Assembly: GCA_902363835.1 (NCBI GenBank)
Contig: CABJBM010000007.1
Location: 62,001 to 126,000, forward strand
Reading direction: 5' to 3'
DNA length: 64,000 bases
DNA from: Lachnospiraceae bacterium
GTDB lineage: Bacteria > Bacillota > Clostridia > Lachnospirales > Lachnospiraceae
Both the position numbers and the translations under genes were made by a program. Every line of letters begins with the position of its first letter. The first letter of the stretch is position 1. Shown here one piece after another: positions 15,384-24,651 of the stretch. The notes under the pieces were generated by a model, which did not search any database, was not told the DNA's origin, and saw only the letters and a program-made list of their open reading frames with translations.

Positions 15384-17486
15384 TTAAACTTCAATTCTGT
15401 CAATCTTGGAAGCCCGCTCTTCCACTTCTCTCTTCTGTACATCTCCCGGAGCCAGTTCATAGCGGCTGAATTCATATTCAAAGGTTCCGATGCCTCCTGT
15501 CATAGAGCGCAGATCCGTATTATAGCCGAACAGTTCGGACATTGGCACATCTGCCTCAATGACCTGCTTTCCATTGTGGTTGGAGTTCATTCCCAGAACG
15601 CGGCCTCTTCTGCGGTTTAAATCTCCCATAACATCTCCGGTAAATTTATCCGGGACCGTGACCTTAAGGGAAGCAATTGGTTCCAGAAGAACCGGATTAG
15701 CATCCATAAACGCCTTTTTAAAAGCAAGGGTTGCAGCCATCTTAAAGGCCAGTTCAGAGGAGTCAACGGGATGGTAAGAGCCGTCGGTCAGGGTTGCCTT
15801 TATTCCCACTACCGGATAAGCGGCAAGAGGTCCTTTTAAAACGCACTCTGCAACTCCCTTTTCAACTGCAGGGAAATAGTTTCTCGGCACAGCCCCTCCA
15901 AATACGCATTCATCAAATACATAAGGAGTTTCTAAGTCTCCGGAGGGCTCAAAGATCATCTTAACATCGCCGTACTGTCCGTGTCCGCCGGACTGCTTTT
16001 TATACTTGCCCTGAACTTCCACTTTCTTTCGGATGGTCTCACGGAAAGCAAATTTAGGCTTGCTCAGTTCCACATCAACCTTGTAGCGGTTTAAAAGCTT
16101 GCTTACAACCACCTCCAGCTGCTGATCGCCAATGCCATAAAGGAGAGACTGGCGGTTTTCCGTATCATTGACTACCTTTAAGGTCCAATCCTCTTCCGTC
16201 AGCTTTGCAAGAGCGGTGGAAACCTTGTCATCATCGCCTTTTGTCTTGGTCTTATAACGCATATACGTATAGGGAGTGGATATCTCCGGCTTATGGTATA
16301 CAATGGGCGCGGAACGGAGGGCAATGGTATCACCGGTCTGAGTCACGTTCAGCTTGGACACCGCTCCGATATCCCCTGCTTTTAATTCCGTAACCTCAAT
16401 AGCCTCTTTTCCTCTTAACACGTAAAGCTTTCCAACCTTTTCCTCTGTGTCCTTATTCACGTTAAAAATAGCGGAATCAGGCTTTAAGGTACCGGTACAA
16501 ATCTTAAGCAGGGAATACTTGCCGATAAACGGATCCACAATGGTCTTAAATACACGGGCTGATAAGGATACATTATCATTGTATTTGGCTGTAAAGCGCT
16601 CCCCTGTGGAAACATCCACGCCAATACACTCAAAATATTCAGGGGACGGAAAATACTTATCTATGGCCTGAAGCACCATCTTGGCGCCCTGGGCATTGAT
16701 TCCGGATCCCAGCATGACCGGAACAATATTTCCTTTTATCACATGTTCCCGAAGAGCAGAAGAAATCTCATCAATGGTGAACTCTTCACCGGAGAAATAA
16801 CGCTCCATATATTCCTCGCTGGTTTCTGCCACAGCCTCCATAAGGGCTTCACGGGCAATTCCCAGGTTCTTCTGGCTATATTCAGGAATCTCACATTCTT
16901 CATAATCACTGTTAACGGTAAAACGCCGGCCTGCCATCTTTACAACATTAACAAAACCTACGAACTTTTCGTTTTCACGAATGGGGAGGTGGAACGGCGC
17001 AATCTTTCTTCCGAACTCTTTTTCCAGCTTTAATAACAGTTCACGGAAACTTGCATGATCATCATCCATATTTGTTACAAAGAAAAGTCTGGGAAGCTTG
17101 TACTTTTCGCAAAGTTCCCATGCCTTTAACGTTCCAACTTCAATACCTGCCTTACAATTCACAACAATAACTGCTGCATCCGCAACGCTGATCGCTTCTT
17201 CAACTTCGCCAACAAAATCAAAATATCCGGGAGTATCAAGCAGATTAATCTTGATCGGTCCATCCTCTCCTTTATATTCCAAAGGAATCAGGGTAGTGGA
17301 GATGGAGAACTGTCTCTTGATCTCTTCTTTGTCATAATCGCTGATGGTATTGCCATCGGTAATTTTTCCCATTCTGCTGATGGCTCCGGTAATCAACGCC
17401 ATAGCTTCTGCCAGGGTGGTTTTACCGGCGCCCCCGTGCCCAAGTAAGGCGACGTTACGGATCTGATTGGTTCCATACACGTTCAT
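15384..17486 (-). CDS. elongation factor G-like GTPase (EF-G paralogue)
   Basis: This translation-factor GTPase of 700 residues has the five-domain EF-G plan. The P-loop is GHGGAGKT (residues 16-23) and G3 is DTPGYFDF. G4 is degenerate: TNMD stands where canonical EF-G has NKMD. The start is placed at the ATG 7 bases after AGGAGG; longer frames begin upstream of that site. These EF-G-like (Fus2-type) proteins are separate from the housekeeping EF-G, usually encoded in the str operon, and their role is poorly defined. The gene is monocistronic. The upstream region has an inverted repeat GTGCAA-T-TTGCAC at 17561-17573 that may be regulatory. Confidence 0.9.
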   Translation of the reverse strand: MNVYGTNQIRNVALLGHGGAGKTTLAEAMALITGAISRMGKITDGNTISDYDKEEIKRQFSISTTLIPLEYKGEDGPIKINLLDTPGYFDFVGEVEEAISVADAAVIVVNCKAGIEVGTLKAWELCEKYKLPRLFFVTNMDDDHASFRELLLKLEKEFGRKIAPFHLPIRENEKFVGFVNVVKMAGRRFTVNSDYEECEIPEYSQKNLGIAREALMEAVAETSEEYMERYFSGEEFTIDEISSALREHVIKGNIVPVMLGSGINAQGAKMVLQAIDKYFPSPEYFECIGVDVSTGERFTAKYNDNVSLSARVFKTIVDPFIGKYSLLKICTGTLKPDSAIFNVNKDTEEKVGKLYVLRGKEAIEVTELKAGDIGAVSKLNVTQTGDTIALRSAPIVYHKPEISTPYTYMRYKTKTKGDDDKVSTALAKLTEEDWTLKVVNDTENRQSLLYGIGDQQLEVVVSKLLNRYKVDVELSKPKFAFRETIRKKVEVQGKYKKQSGGHGQYGDVKMIFEPSGDLETPYVFDECVFGGAVPRNYFPAVEKGVAECVLKGPLAAYPVVGIKATLTDGSYHPVDSSELAFKMAATLAFKKAFMDANPVLLEPIASLKVTVPDKFTGDVMGDLNRRRGRVLGMNSNHNGKQVIEADVPMSELFGYNTDLRSMTGGIGTFEYEFSRYELAPGDVQKREVEERASKIDRIEV

Positions 17487-17715
17487 AAACATTCCTCCTG
17501 TTCGGTATTTAAGTCTATAAGGATATTTTACTAAAAATGTCATATAATTGCAAGCAAAAGGTGCAATTTGCACAAATATTTTTTGGACATTTTCTCAATT
17601 CACTAAAAGAGGAAAAGCCAAGCCCTCTTTAAACTGTAGACAACATTAAATTACATCTTGTAGAAATGTATATGAAGAGAATAAATAAACTTTGCTATAT
17701 TTTTGTACTTTGTTC

Positions 17716-17724
17716 TGTTATAAT
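17716..17724 (+). promoter_or_regulatory. extended -10 promoter for GNAT gene
   Basis: TG-T-TATAAT forms an extended -10 element. No good -35 box lies at 17 bases. The start codon is about 64 bases downstream. Confidence 0.5.
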
Positions 17725-17787
17725 GAAATAAAACCGGATTTTTGTTAGTCTTAACTGTTGGCTATTGATATAACGGGAGGTGCGGAT

Positions 17788-18312
17788 ATGGTCTATTACT
17801 CCGATGAGGAGGTTCTGATCAGAACAATTATTGAAACAGATCCTAAAACTATTTGCGAAGAAGAAATGGCACAAGGCTGGCAGGCAAACGAAGAAAAGTA
17901 TTTGACCAGGTTAGCGGATAACGCTTCTGGTAAAGCTGTCTCTCTTGTTGCAGAATACAAAGGCAATGTGGCCGGATATATAAATGTGTATATCAATTCT
18001 TCATGGGGTTCTTTTGCAAATATGGGATATTGTGAAATTGTTGACTTTGGTGTATTAGAAAAATACCGTTGTTGCGGAATAGGTTCCAGACTGATGGATA
18101 CTGCTGAAAAGATTGCTTCAAAATATGGAGATACGGTTTACCTTGCAGTAGGCTTACATAGCGGATATGGCAGCGCTCAAAGAATGTATTATAAGCGTGG
18201 ATATGTACCTGACGGCAAAGGTGTCTGGTATAAAGATAAAATAGCAGAGCCCCATAAAACTTATTGTAACGATGATAACTTAAATCTATATTACAGCAAG
18301 AAATTAAGATAG
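17788..18312 (+). CDS. GNAT family N-acetyltransferase
   Basis: This is a 174-residue acetyl-CoA-dependent acyltransferase. The acetyl-CoA-binding motif A is visible as VDFGVLEKYRCCGIGSRLM, with the Q/R-x-x-G-x-G/A loop (RCCGIG), followed by a late AQRMYYKRGYVPDG motif B. GGGAGGT lies 6-7 bases before the chosen ATG; an upstream TTG has no ribosome site. Codon use is more AT-rich than in the flanking genes, consistent with a mobile or recently acquired gene. The acceptor substrate is unknown. Confidence 0.88.
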   Translation: MVYYSDEEVLIRTIIETDPKTICEEEMAQGWQANEEKYLTRLADNASGKAVSLVAEYKGNVAGYINVYINSSWGSFANMGYCEIVDFGVLEKYRCCGIGSRLMDTAEKIASKYGDTVYLAVGLHSGYGSAQRMYYKRGYVPDGKGVWYKDKIAEPHKTYCNDDNLNLYYSKKLR

Positions 18313-18396
18313 CCACTATGAGCATAATGAGAACTCTGCAGGTTCCGGTTTAATCATGATGTAATAAAACACTGGAATACCGTTTGTCCATAATCC

Positions 18397-18428
18397 GAAG
18401 AGGGCCGGGCCCTCTTCTCTCTTTATAA
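18397..18428 (+). terminator. terminator after GNAT gene
   Basis: GAAGAGGGCC and GGCCCTCTTC form a 10-bp inverted repeat around one base (effective loop about five), followed by TCTCTTTAT. Confidence 0.7.
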
Positions 18429-18453
18429 TCCTCTTTATAAGCTTTTTATCATG

Positions 18454-19377
18454 TTATTGCAGTGACTTAGCCGCCTTAAGCGCCGTATCCAGCGCACTCA
18501 TTGCCGGTATCCCCACCTCAGTGTCCGGCAGCTCTTCCCGGACTTTTTCTTCCACCATATTCCGGATCATATCATTTTTAACCAGAACGCTGCCCCAGAG
18601 CCAGAGGTTTAGACGGTCCGCCCCACTCTTTCCTTCCATCTTGGCCGCAGTATCCCGAATGAGCCCCCACAAAGCCTCTCCGCATTTCTGGTGAATGTCA
18701 ATGGCTTTAAGGTCTCCCAGAGCCGCCGCCTCATATGCAAACAGGGATAATCTGGCGATCTCAGACTTTTCCATCAGGTTTGCATTAATAAAATCATCTA
18801 TTTTTTCCAGTGAATCAAGCCCTGTTTTCTCTGCTATAAGAGGTGTGAGAACAGGACATTTGATTCGTCCGGACAGCTCATCTCCCACTGCTTTTAAGAC
18901 TTTTAAGCCCATGTCAAACCCACTTCCCTCATCGCTGATGATGTGGTTCCAGCCGCCTGTCCTGTGTATGTTTCCTTTTTTATCTCTTCCAAAGCATACG
19001 GAACCTGTCCCTGATATGACCACCAGAGCCGGATCCTCCGTCATGTGAAGAAATACTTCGCAGTCATTCAGCACCAAAAGCCTTTCATGCGGAAATCCCA
19101 TTTCTTCAAAGCTGGACCTGCAGTCATGCTCATCCGACGGAGAATCGATCCCGCTGGCTGCCACACAGATCCCAAGACAGGAACCGGGATCCAGGTTTAG
19201 CTCATGAAGAGCCGGGAGCACCAGATCCCGGTACCGAAGCCGGCTTTTCTCCGGTCCATCCGTATTGAGGCTGCAGCCCGGTGCCGTAAATTCTCCAAGT
19301 ACCGCTCCATCCGGATCACAGATTTTAAGCCGCCCATTGGTTCCTCCTATATCCAGTCCTGCATAATATCCTTTCAT
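18454..19377 (-). CDS. BadF/BadG/BcrA/BcrD-type ATPase, N-acetylglucosamine kinase-like
   Basis: This sugar kinase-fold protein has 307 residues. Motifs are phosphate-1 LDIGGTNGRLKI, ISGTGSVCFG and GGWNHIISDEGSGFDMG. The last matches the DEGSGxxxG of NAG kinases of the BadF/BcrA ATPase family. It is the final gene of the long polyuronate locus, 21 bases after an acyltransferase gene, which suggests phosphorylation of an amino sugar released from the substrate. AAGGAGGAGG precedes the ATG. Confidence 0.85.
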   Translation of the reverse strand: MKGYYAGLDIGGTNGRLKICDPDGAVLGEFTAPGCSLNTDGPEKSRLRYRDLVLPALHELNLDPGSCLGICVAASGIDSPSDEHDCRSSFEEMGFPHERLLVLNDCEVFLHMTEDPALVVISGTGSVCFGRDKKGNIHRTGGWNHIISDEGSGFDMGLKVLKAVGDELSGRIKCPVLTPLIAEKTGLDSLEKIDDFINANLMEKSEIARLSLFAYEAAALGDLKAIDIHQKCGEALWGLIRDTAAKMEGKSGADRLNLWLWGSVLVKNDMIRNMVEEKVREELPDTEVGIPAMSALDTALKAAKSLQ

Positions 19378-19398
19378 GATACCCTCCTCCTTATGGTC

Positions 19399-20463
19399 TT
19401 ATTTCCACGGCAGAAAACCCGCCGTAGTAAACATCTCCTTCTCTTCCAGAAGATATTTTTTTAACGAAGTTTGCAGCGAGGTGCTGCAGGGGTAATGTTC
19501 CGGTTTTTCCATGGAACAGTCAAACCCCATGACCCGTTCCAAAATCTGGGGCCGGTCAGCCTTAAAGGGCAATTTGTAAAAACGCTCCATAAAGCTTATG
19601 ATCCGGCTTTTCTCCGGCAGAATAAACTCCAGATGAGGATCCAGAAGCCAGCTGTCACAGACAAGAAGGCTTCCTTCATAATATTCCTTTGCAGCTTCCA
19701 GAGCCAAATCAATTTTATCGGGAGAAAGATCTGCTCCTTCCGGGATATGGACTGTCACAGCCTTTTCTCCGGGAGCCAGCTCAAGCTCCCAGTCAGGCAG
19801 ATGGAGAGTCACGGATTTTTCCATGTCAAGCACTCCCTGCTTAAGATCCGGCGAAAAGCCGGTCACAGTCCCATCCTGAAATCTTAAATAAGTCTCAGAC
19901 TCCCTGCTGAGTTCTCTTCCATTGGTCCCTGAAAAATATCCATCCTGATCCACCTTGAGGCCGTGACATGCCAATGCCCTGTATTCCCCGGTGTTCCTGT
20001 TTTTATAAATCAGGAAGGGGAATTCATAAGTCACTTCCTCAAACTGAAGACTGCCGAACCGGCGCACTTGTCCGCAAATGGACCGGAACACCCATTCAAT
20101 CTGGTCAAGGCCCGCCCTGTCCTCATGGTATTTCCGGTAAACTTTAATCCAGATTTCAATATCCTTTAAGGATTCCAGAAAAATCCTTTCCGGAATTTCC
20201 TGATTCCGGAAATCCTCAAAGACCTCCGGCAGCATCCAGTCTATGTAAACCACCGGAAGCATATAGGCATCCAGGTTCAGCATTTCTCCATGCCTGATCC
20301 CCAGCTCTGCTGCCTTAGCAGCCTGTTCCGGGTCCTTTCGTTTCAGCAGCAGTTCCCTGCACCATCTGTAATTGCTCATAAAAAAGGGATGACTGCGGAA
20401 AACGGCGGATGCACAAGCAACCGCCTTTTGAGTATGTTCGCTAAATATACTGTGTTTTATCAT
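19399..20463 (-). CDS. acyltransferase-domain protein (NAT_N/GNAT_C type)
   Basis: This 354-residue soluble protein resembles the clostridial acyltransferase-domain proteins with an N-terminal helical region (about 1-130) and a C-terminal GNAT-like half. The family assignment comes from overall pattern (GRELSRESETYLRF, a repeated beta-rich middle, and SFMERFYKLPF near residue 290). No classic RxxGxG/A acetyl-CoA loop is obvious. It lies directly before the NAG-kinase-like gene at the distal end of the polyuronate operon. The ribosome site is weak (GAGG about 13 bases upstream), so it may depend on translation of upstream genes. Confidence 0.65.
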   Translation of the reverse strand: MIKHSIFSEHTQKAVACASAVFRSHPFFMSNYRWCRELLLKRKDPEQAAKAAELGIRHGEMLNLDAYMLPVVYIDWMLPEVFEDFRNQEIPERIFLESLKDIEIWIKVYRKYHEDRAGLDQIEWVFRSICGQVRRFGSLQFEEVTYEFPFLIYKNRNTGEYRALACHGLKVDQDGYFSGTNGRELSRESETYLRFQDGTVTGFSPDLKQGVLDMEKSVTLHLPDWELELAPGEKAVTVHIPEGADLSPDKIDLALEAAKEYYEGSLLVCDSWLLDPHLEFILPEKSRIISFMERFYKLPFKADRPQILERVMGFDCSMEKPEHYPCSTSLQTSLKKYLLEEKEMFTTAGFLPWK

Positions 20464-20593
20464 GATTTTTCACAAACCTCACGTTTAACCTGCCTGCCGT
20501 CAGTATGCGCTCCTCCTCATTAAATTCCGGCCGGTACGGAAGGAAAGAAGTCCAATGGCTGCGATAACCGGGTTTAAAAGGGGCAATATTATT

Positions 20594-20809
20594 TTATAAT
20601 AAATCCGGAAAAAAGTACAGCCATCCTGGATCCGTAATTCTGTCATTTAATGGCCCCAGAATTTTTGCATCTGTAAAAGTTTTTAAGTTAAAGCCGCTCT
20701 GGCCTGCACTGATGTCCGAAAAATCAGGTGCCATACCGGAGGAATATGCCATGGAAGGCATATTTACGTACTTTTCCCTGCAGAGGGTTACCATATCACA
20801 GTAAGGCAT
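20594..20809 (-). CDS. short unrecognised frame overlapping the GH95 gene end
   Basis: This 71-codon frame starts 14 bases inside the end of the GH95-like gene, with AGGAG only one base before its ATG. The product is soluble, ends in ITDPGWLYFFPDLL and is not recognised. It could be a remnant of a longer gene or a coupled small gene. The remaining bases up to the next gene (20464-20593) show nothing further. Confidence 0.25.
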   Translation of the reverse strand: MPYCDMVTLCREKYVNMPSMAYSSGMAPDFSDISAGQSGFNLKTFTDAKILGPLNDRITDPGWLYFFPDLL

Positions 20810-23765
20810 ACTCCTTGTTCACAAATATGGCATTCAATTTCCACTTCATACCTTTGGCGGTTTCCAGACGGATTGCTGCGTTCCCATCCCTTTGCTGGAT
20901 ATAGGGAAGAATTCTGCATTGATAACGTCCTGCTTTAACAATGGTTCCTTCCAGCCGGGTTCCCTGCTCCGGAATGCTTACCGTTGTCAGAGAATCTTCC
21001 TCTTCATCTCCCGAAATAACCAGAAAATCATATTTTCCTTTGGGAAGCTCCAATAAAAATTCGGTCTGCTCCCGGCCCTCCAGGAAATCTCTTCTTAAAT
21101 CATCCGGCTGGGCTCTGTCTTTCATGGCTATCCCTTGGGGATTTGGAAAACCATATCCCAGATCATTGCTGTATTCCTGGATTCCAACAGACCGGGGACC
21201 TGCTGCATAAACAAGGGCCTGCCCGTTGAGATAAGACTGCCTGTGATAAACAGGATCATAATTTTTTATGACATCTGTTCTCCCAAAATCAAAAATGTAT
21301 GGTGTGGACATACAGCGGTTGTCATTTCCAAATCCATAGACACAGGTAAAGGAATCCACGGTCTTATAAAAACCGGTATCCTGATTTTCTCCAATGAATA
21401 TTCTTCTGTGAGTCCGCACCGCCTTATGGATGGGGATTTCCGGAAGCGAAAAAAGCGGCGGCCCGGATTTCTCTCCGAACACAATCTGTTCACCCGGTTT
21501 CATCTGTCTCTGCATCAGATAAGGCTTTCCATTTTCACTCAATTCTCCCGGTACCTGAAGCTTCAGGTAATTGTCCCCGGTGCTCTCCACGGAGAGATAG
21601 GTGGTTCTTCCCTTCTGTCTTTGTGCCGATACAACAAAACCTCCGGGAGCCAGAAGGCCGGTAAATTCAACCTCATTCCACCCAGGATATTCCCCGGCTG
21701 CTTCTTTATCATCTTCTCTGTATTGTACTGTTTTTTCCATAAACCCGTCAACACCATCCGGAACAGCAGGAAATACATGGATCACATCTTTTGCCTGGAG
21801 AAGCATCAAATTTACCGTATTCACAATACAGCCTGATACCTCCATCATTGGCGGCAGCTCATGTGCCGGCTTTGTAATATGGCAGTAATTGATGAACCGC
21901 TCCGATTCCTCATATCCCATGCCATTGGAATGCATCACATAGTCCAGCAGCTTTTCATATAATATCCGCTGGGCGGACGCACCCTTTTTTAAGTTTGCAG
22001 CCGCCATGGCCAGCCAGCCGGGGCCAAAGGTTCCGATTTCCGTATGCTCCACTGCATATTTTAAGGTCTCTTCCGCTGTCTTTAAGACCGCCTTATTGCT
22101 TTCCCAGGTAACCTCACCGCCAGGAAATACAGGCATAAGTACGGAAGGATGCCTCATGAACAGGTTATCATTCACCAGCGGGGAATCCTTCCATCTCTTT
22201 CCATCTGCAGTGAGACTGTATTCCGGAAGGTTAGAAAGGATCTCTCTCATTCCGGCAGCTTCACTCTCCGGTCTGTTTAAAATACCGGCGGCTTCTACCG
22301 CCATAGCAAGAAGCTTCTTCACACAGGCAATAGTAATTACGGTATCACAGCCAATCGTTCCCTGCTCCGGACAAATATCCAGTTCCATGTGAAAAATTCC
22401 ATTCTCATCTCTTTTGGCCAGCCATTCAAAGAACCGGATTTGTTCCCGCATAACAGGGTATGCTTTTTTCTCCAGAAACTCCCTGTCACCGCTGTACTGA
22501 TAATACAGCCATAAAAACTGGGCGCACCAGGGCTGGATGCAGTGGTACAGCGTATGGGGATAATCCAGGGCCCAGCCCTCTGTTCCATAGACCTTTTTCG
22601 TATATTCCCGGATCTCCTCTTCATACGCCAGATATCCGTCGTAGAATATTTTTAACAGCTCGGGGTGACCGGAAGAATAGGTTCCGCAGAAGGCAATCTG
22701 GATATTGGCATCCCAGTACCACATACTTCCCCACATATTAGGTCTGCGGATATCCCACAGGCCGCTTAATCCACACGCCTGCTCCGGATAAGCGCTTCCT
22801 CTCCCGCAGGAGCATTCCATTAGATAAACATGCAGATGCCACAGTGTCTCAAGGAAATAATCCGGCAGCCTTACAGAGCTGGTCCAGAACCGGCTCCAGG
22901 CTTTGTCATGGACACGTTCCCATTCTTTTCGCCTGCATTCTAAGTATCTTCCCTGTTTCACAGCCATGTCTTTTCCCGGCATAACCGTTGCAAATGCTGT
23001 AAATTGTTCTTTTTCTTCCGGAAAACACAGACGTCCTCTTCCTTCCTCATAATTTCCGGACTCCGGCAGGTAGAAAACCGTTTCCTGGATAAACGAATTG
23101 CCATCTTCCCCTTCCTGCTGAAAAGAAGTTCTGAAACATATCATATGCTCAGCGGACTCTGCAGCCACATGGTAAGCGCCCTGCCCCTGTTTTGAGGGAA
23201 TGGTCATGGCAGCTTCCTTCCACAGCCCATCTGCAGATTGCTTCATATCTATGATCACACCATCCTCTGTCTTTGGAACAAATATTTTTGCTTCTGCTGT
23301 TTTTCCTTTCTTTCCCGCACAAAAATATACCTTTCCCTCTTCAATGGCCAGCCGCAGGCAGGAGTCGCTGGTATCTACGCCTTTATCAAGGTATAATACG
23401 ATTTCACCTGCCATAGGATAGCTGGAGCCTTTGTATGAAGGCCTGTTTTCTGTGTGTTCCGGGTGAAGAATTTTAAGATAGTGAGCCCTGTCGTAATCCT
23501 CTGTTTTTCTTGCTTCCAAAACCATCTGGCATAACTGGTCATAAGTCCGCAGCACTCTGGCAGGATCATCAAAAATCCGCTTCTTCCGGTCCGCCCTGTT
23601 ATCCCCTGTTTTCTCCGGCAAAACACGATAATAGCAGTCATAGTGGTTCAAGGCGATATGCAGCTCGCGGTCCCGAAAGAAAATCATGGCACCCATCCTG
23701 CCGTTTCCAACCGGCAGCGCATTATGCCAGTCATTTGACACATTCCGAAATACAACCTGATGCAT
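20796..23765 (-). CDS. GH95-like glycoside hydrolase with C-terminal accessory module
   Basis: This 989-residue intracellular enzyme has no signal peptide. The N-terminus (WHNALPVGNGRMGAMIFF and IALNHYDCYYR) and the central segment (CGLSGLWDIRRPNMWGSMWYWDAN) match the GH95-type beta-sandwich plus (alpha/alpha)6 barrel of alpha-L-fucosidases and alpha-galactosidases. The last 190 residues form a separate module (IFDFGRTDVIKNYDP to the end) of beta-rich type, as often found on polysaccharide lyases. GGGGGAG precedes the ATG. It follows two ABC permease genes and belongs to the same transcript. Its substrate is likely an oligosaccharide delivered by this transporter; the exact linkage is open. 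Confidence 0.78.
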   Translation of the reverse strand: MHQVVFRNVSNDWHNALPVGNGRMGAMIFFRDRELHIALNHYDCYYRVLPEKTGDNRADRKKRIFDDPARVLRTYDQLCQMVLEARKTEDYDRAHYLKILHPEHTENRPSYKGSSYPMAGEIVLYLDKGVDTSDSCLRLAIEEGKVYFCAGKKGKTAEAKIFVPKTEDGVIIDMKQSADGLWKEAAMTIPSKQGQGAYHVAAESAEHMICFRTSFQQEGEDGNSFIQETVFYLPESGNYEEGRGRLCFPEEKEQFTAFATVMPGKDMAVKQGRYLECRRKEWERVHDKAWSRFWTSSVRLPDYFLETLWHLHVYLMECSCGRGSAYPEQACGLSGLWDIRRPNMWGSMWYWDANIQIAFCGTYSSGHPELLKIFYDGYLAYEEEIREYTKKVYGTEGWALDYPHTLYHCIQPWCAQFLWLYYQYSGDREFLEKKAYPVMREQIRFFEWLAKRDENGIFHMELDICPEQGTIGCDTVITIACVKKLLAMAVEAAGILNRPESEAAGMREILSNLPEYSLTADGKRWKDSPLVNDNLFMRHPSVLMPVFPGGEVTWESNKAVLKTAEETLKYAVEHTEIGTFGPGWLAMAAANLKKGASAQRILYEKLLDYVMHSNGMGYEESERFINYCHITKPAHELPPMMEVSGCIVNTVNLMLLQAKDVIHVFPAVPDGVDGFMEKTVQYREDDKEAAGEYPGWNEVEFTGLLAPGGFVVSAQRQKGRTTYLSVESTGDNYLKLQVPGELSENGKPYLMQRQMKPGEQIVFGEKSGPPLFSLPEIPIHKAVRTHRRIFIGENQDTGFYKTVDSFTCVYGFGNDNRCMSTPYIFDFGRTDVIKNYDPVYHRQSYLNGQALVYAAGPRSVGIQEYSNDLGYGFPNPQGIAMKDRAQPDDLRRDFLEGREQTEFLLELPKGKYDFLVISGDEEEDSLTTVSIPEQGTRLEGTIVKAGRYQCRILPYIQQRDGNAAIRLETAKGMKWKLNAIFVNKEYALL

Positions 23766-23779
23766 ATTACTCCCCCTCT

Positions 23780-24637
23780 TTACTCTTTGACAGCTCCGCC
23801 TGTTATTCCTGCAATAATCTTATTTGACAGAAACAGGTACAGGACAAATGTCGGCAGGAATACAATGACAACTCCTGCAAACAGACCGGCCCAGTCTCCG
23901 GAGTACTTCATTGACTGGACAATCGCCTGGAGTCCTGTGGAAACCGTGCGAAGCCCGGTTTTATTGGCAAAAATCAGAGCCATAAAATATTCGTTCCAGA
24001 TATTGATGAAATTAAATATTGTCAACGTGACGATACCTGGCTGGGCCAGGGGAAACATAACCTTCCAGAATGCCTTATCCGGCGTACAGCCGTCAATTTC
24101 CGCAGCCTCCTCCAGCGCCTTTGGCAGCGACATGAAAAAGCCGATCAGGAAAAACACGCCAAAAGGCACATTAATGCAGATATAGAGAATGATCAGTATC
24201 CACCGGGAACCAATCAGACCAATGGAGGTCGCCATTTTGAAAAGAGGCATCACCAGCATGACAGAAGGGATGGACATGGCAATGACAAACACATTATTCA
24301 CCATATGCTTTCCCCTAAACGAAATACGGGAAAGCACATAAGCAGCCGGGGCCGCAATCAGAATAATCCCTATGCAGCCGCTCAGACTGTATATAATGCT
24401 GTTTGCAAAGTATACCGACATTTTGTGCTTACGCAGCACATTGGCATAATTCTCCCAATGCAGTCCGCTGGATAATATCTGACTTCCAAATATCTCCTTT
24501 GTGGTACTTAAGGAGGCCAGGATAATCCAGCCGATCATGACCACCGTAAATGCAAGCCATATTCCCAGAAGAAGATAACCGGGGATAAAACGGAGCTGCT
24601 TTTTACACTTTCCTTTTATGATTTCATAACTTTTCAT
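23780..24637 (-). CDS. CUT1 sugar ABC transporter permease (MalG-like)
   Basis: This is a 285-residue integral membrane protein with six predicted spans and the EAA-type loop EEAAEIDGCTPDKAFWKVMFPLAQPG near residue 190, which contacts the ATPase. A MalG-type start (QLRFIPGYLLLGIWLAF) is visible. GAGGAGGAG lies about 8 bases from the chosen ATG; a longer frame begins 18 bases earlier without a site. It pairs with the preceding permease, 14 bases away. No ATPase gene is in the locus, so it probably uses a shared MsmX-type ATPase. Confidence 0.92.
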   Translation of the reverse strand: MKSYEIIKGKCKKQLRFIPGYLLLGIWLAFTVVMIGWIILASLSTTKEIFGSQILSSGLHWENYANVLRKHKMSVYFANSIIYSLSGCIGIILIAAPAAYVLSRISFRGKHMVNNVFVIAMSIPSVMLVMPLFKMATSIGLIGSRWILIILYICINVPFGVFFLIGFFMSLPKALEEAAEIDGCTPDKAFWKVMFPLAQPGIVTLTIFNFINIWNEYFMALIFANKTGLRTVSTGLQAIVQSMKYSGDWAGLFAGVVIVFLPTFVLYLFLSNKIIAGITGGAVKE

Positions 24638-24651
24638 TTTCTGTCTCCTCC

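Noticed and set aside
17561..17573. GTGCAA-T-TTGCAC inverted repeat upstream of the EF-G-like gene
   Set aside because: Possible operator, but only one copy is seen and no regulator is nearby; noted in the gene entry and not listed as a feature.
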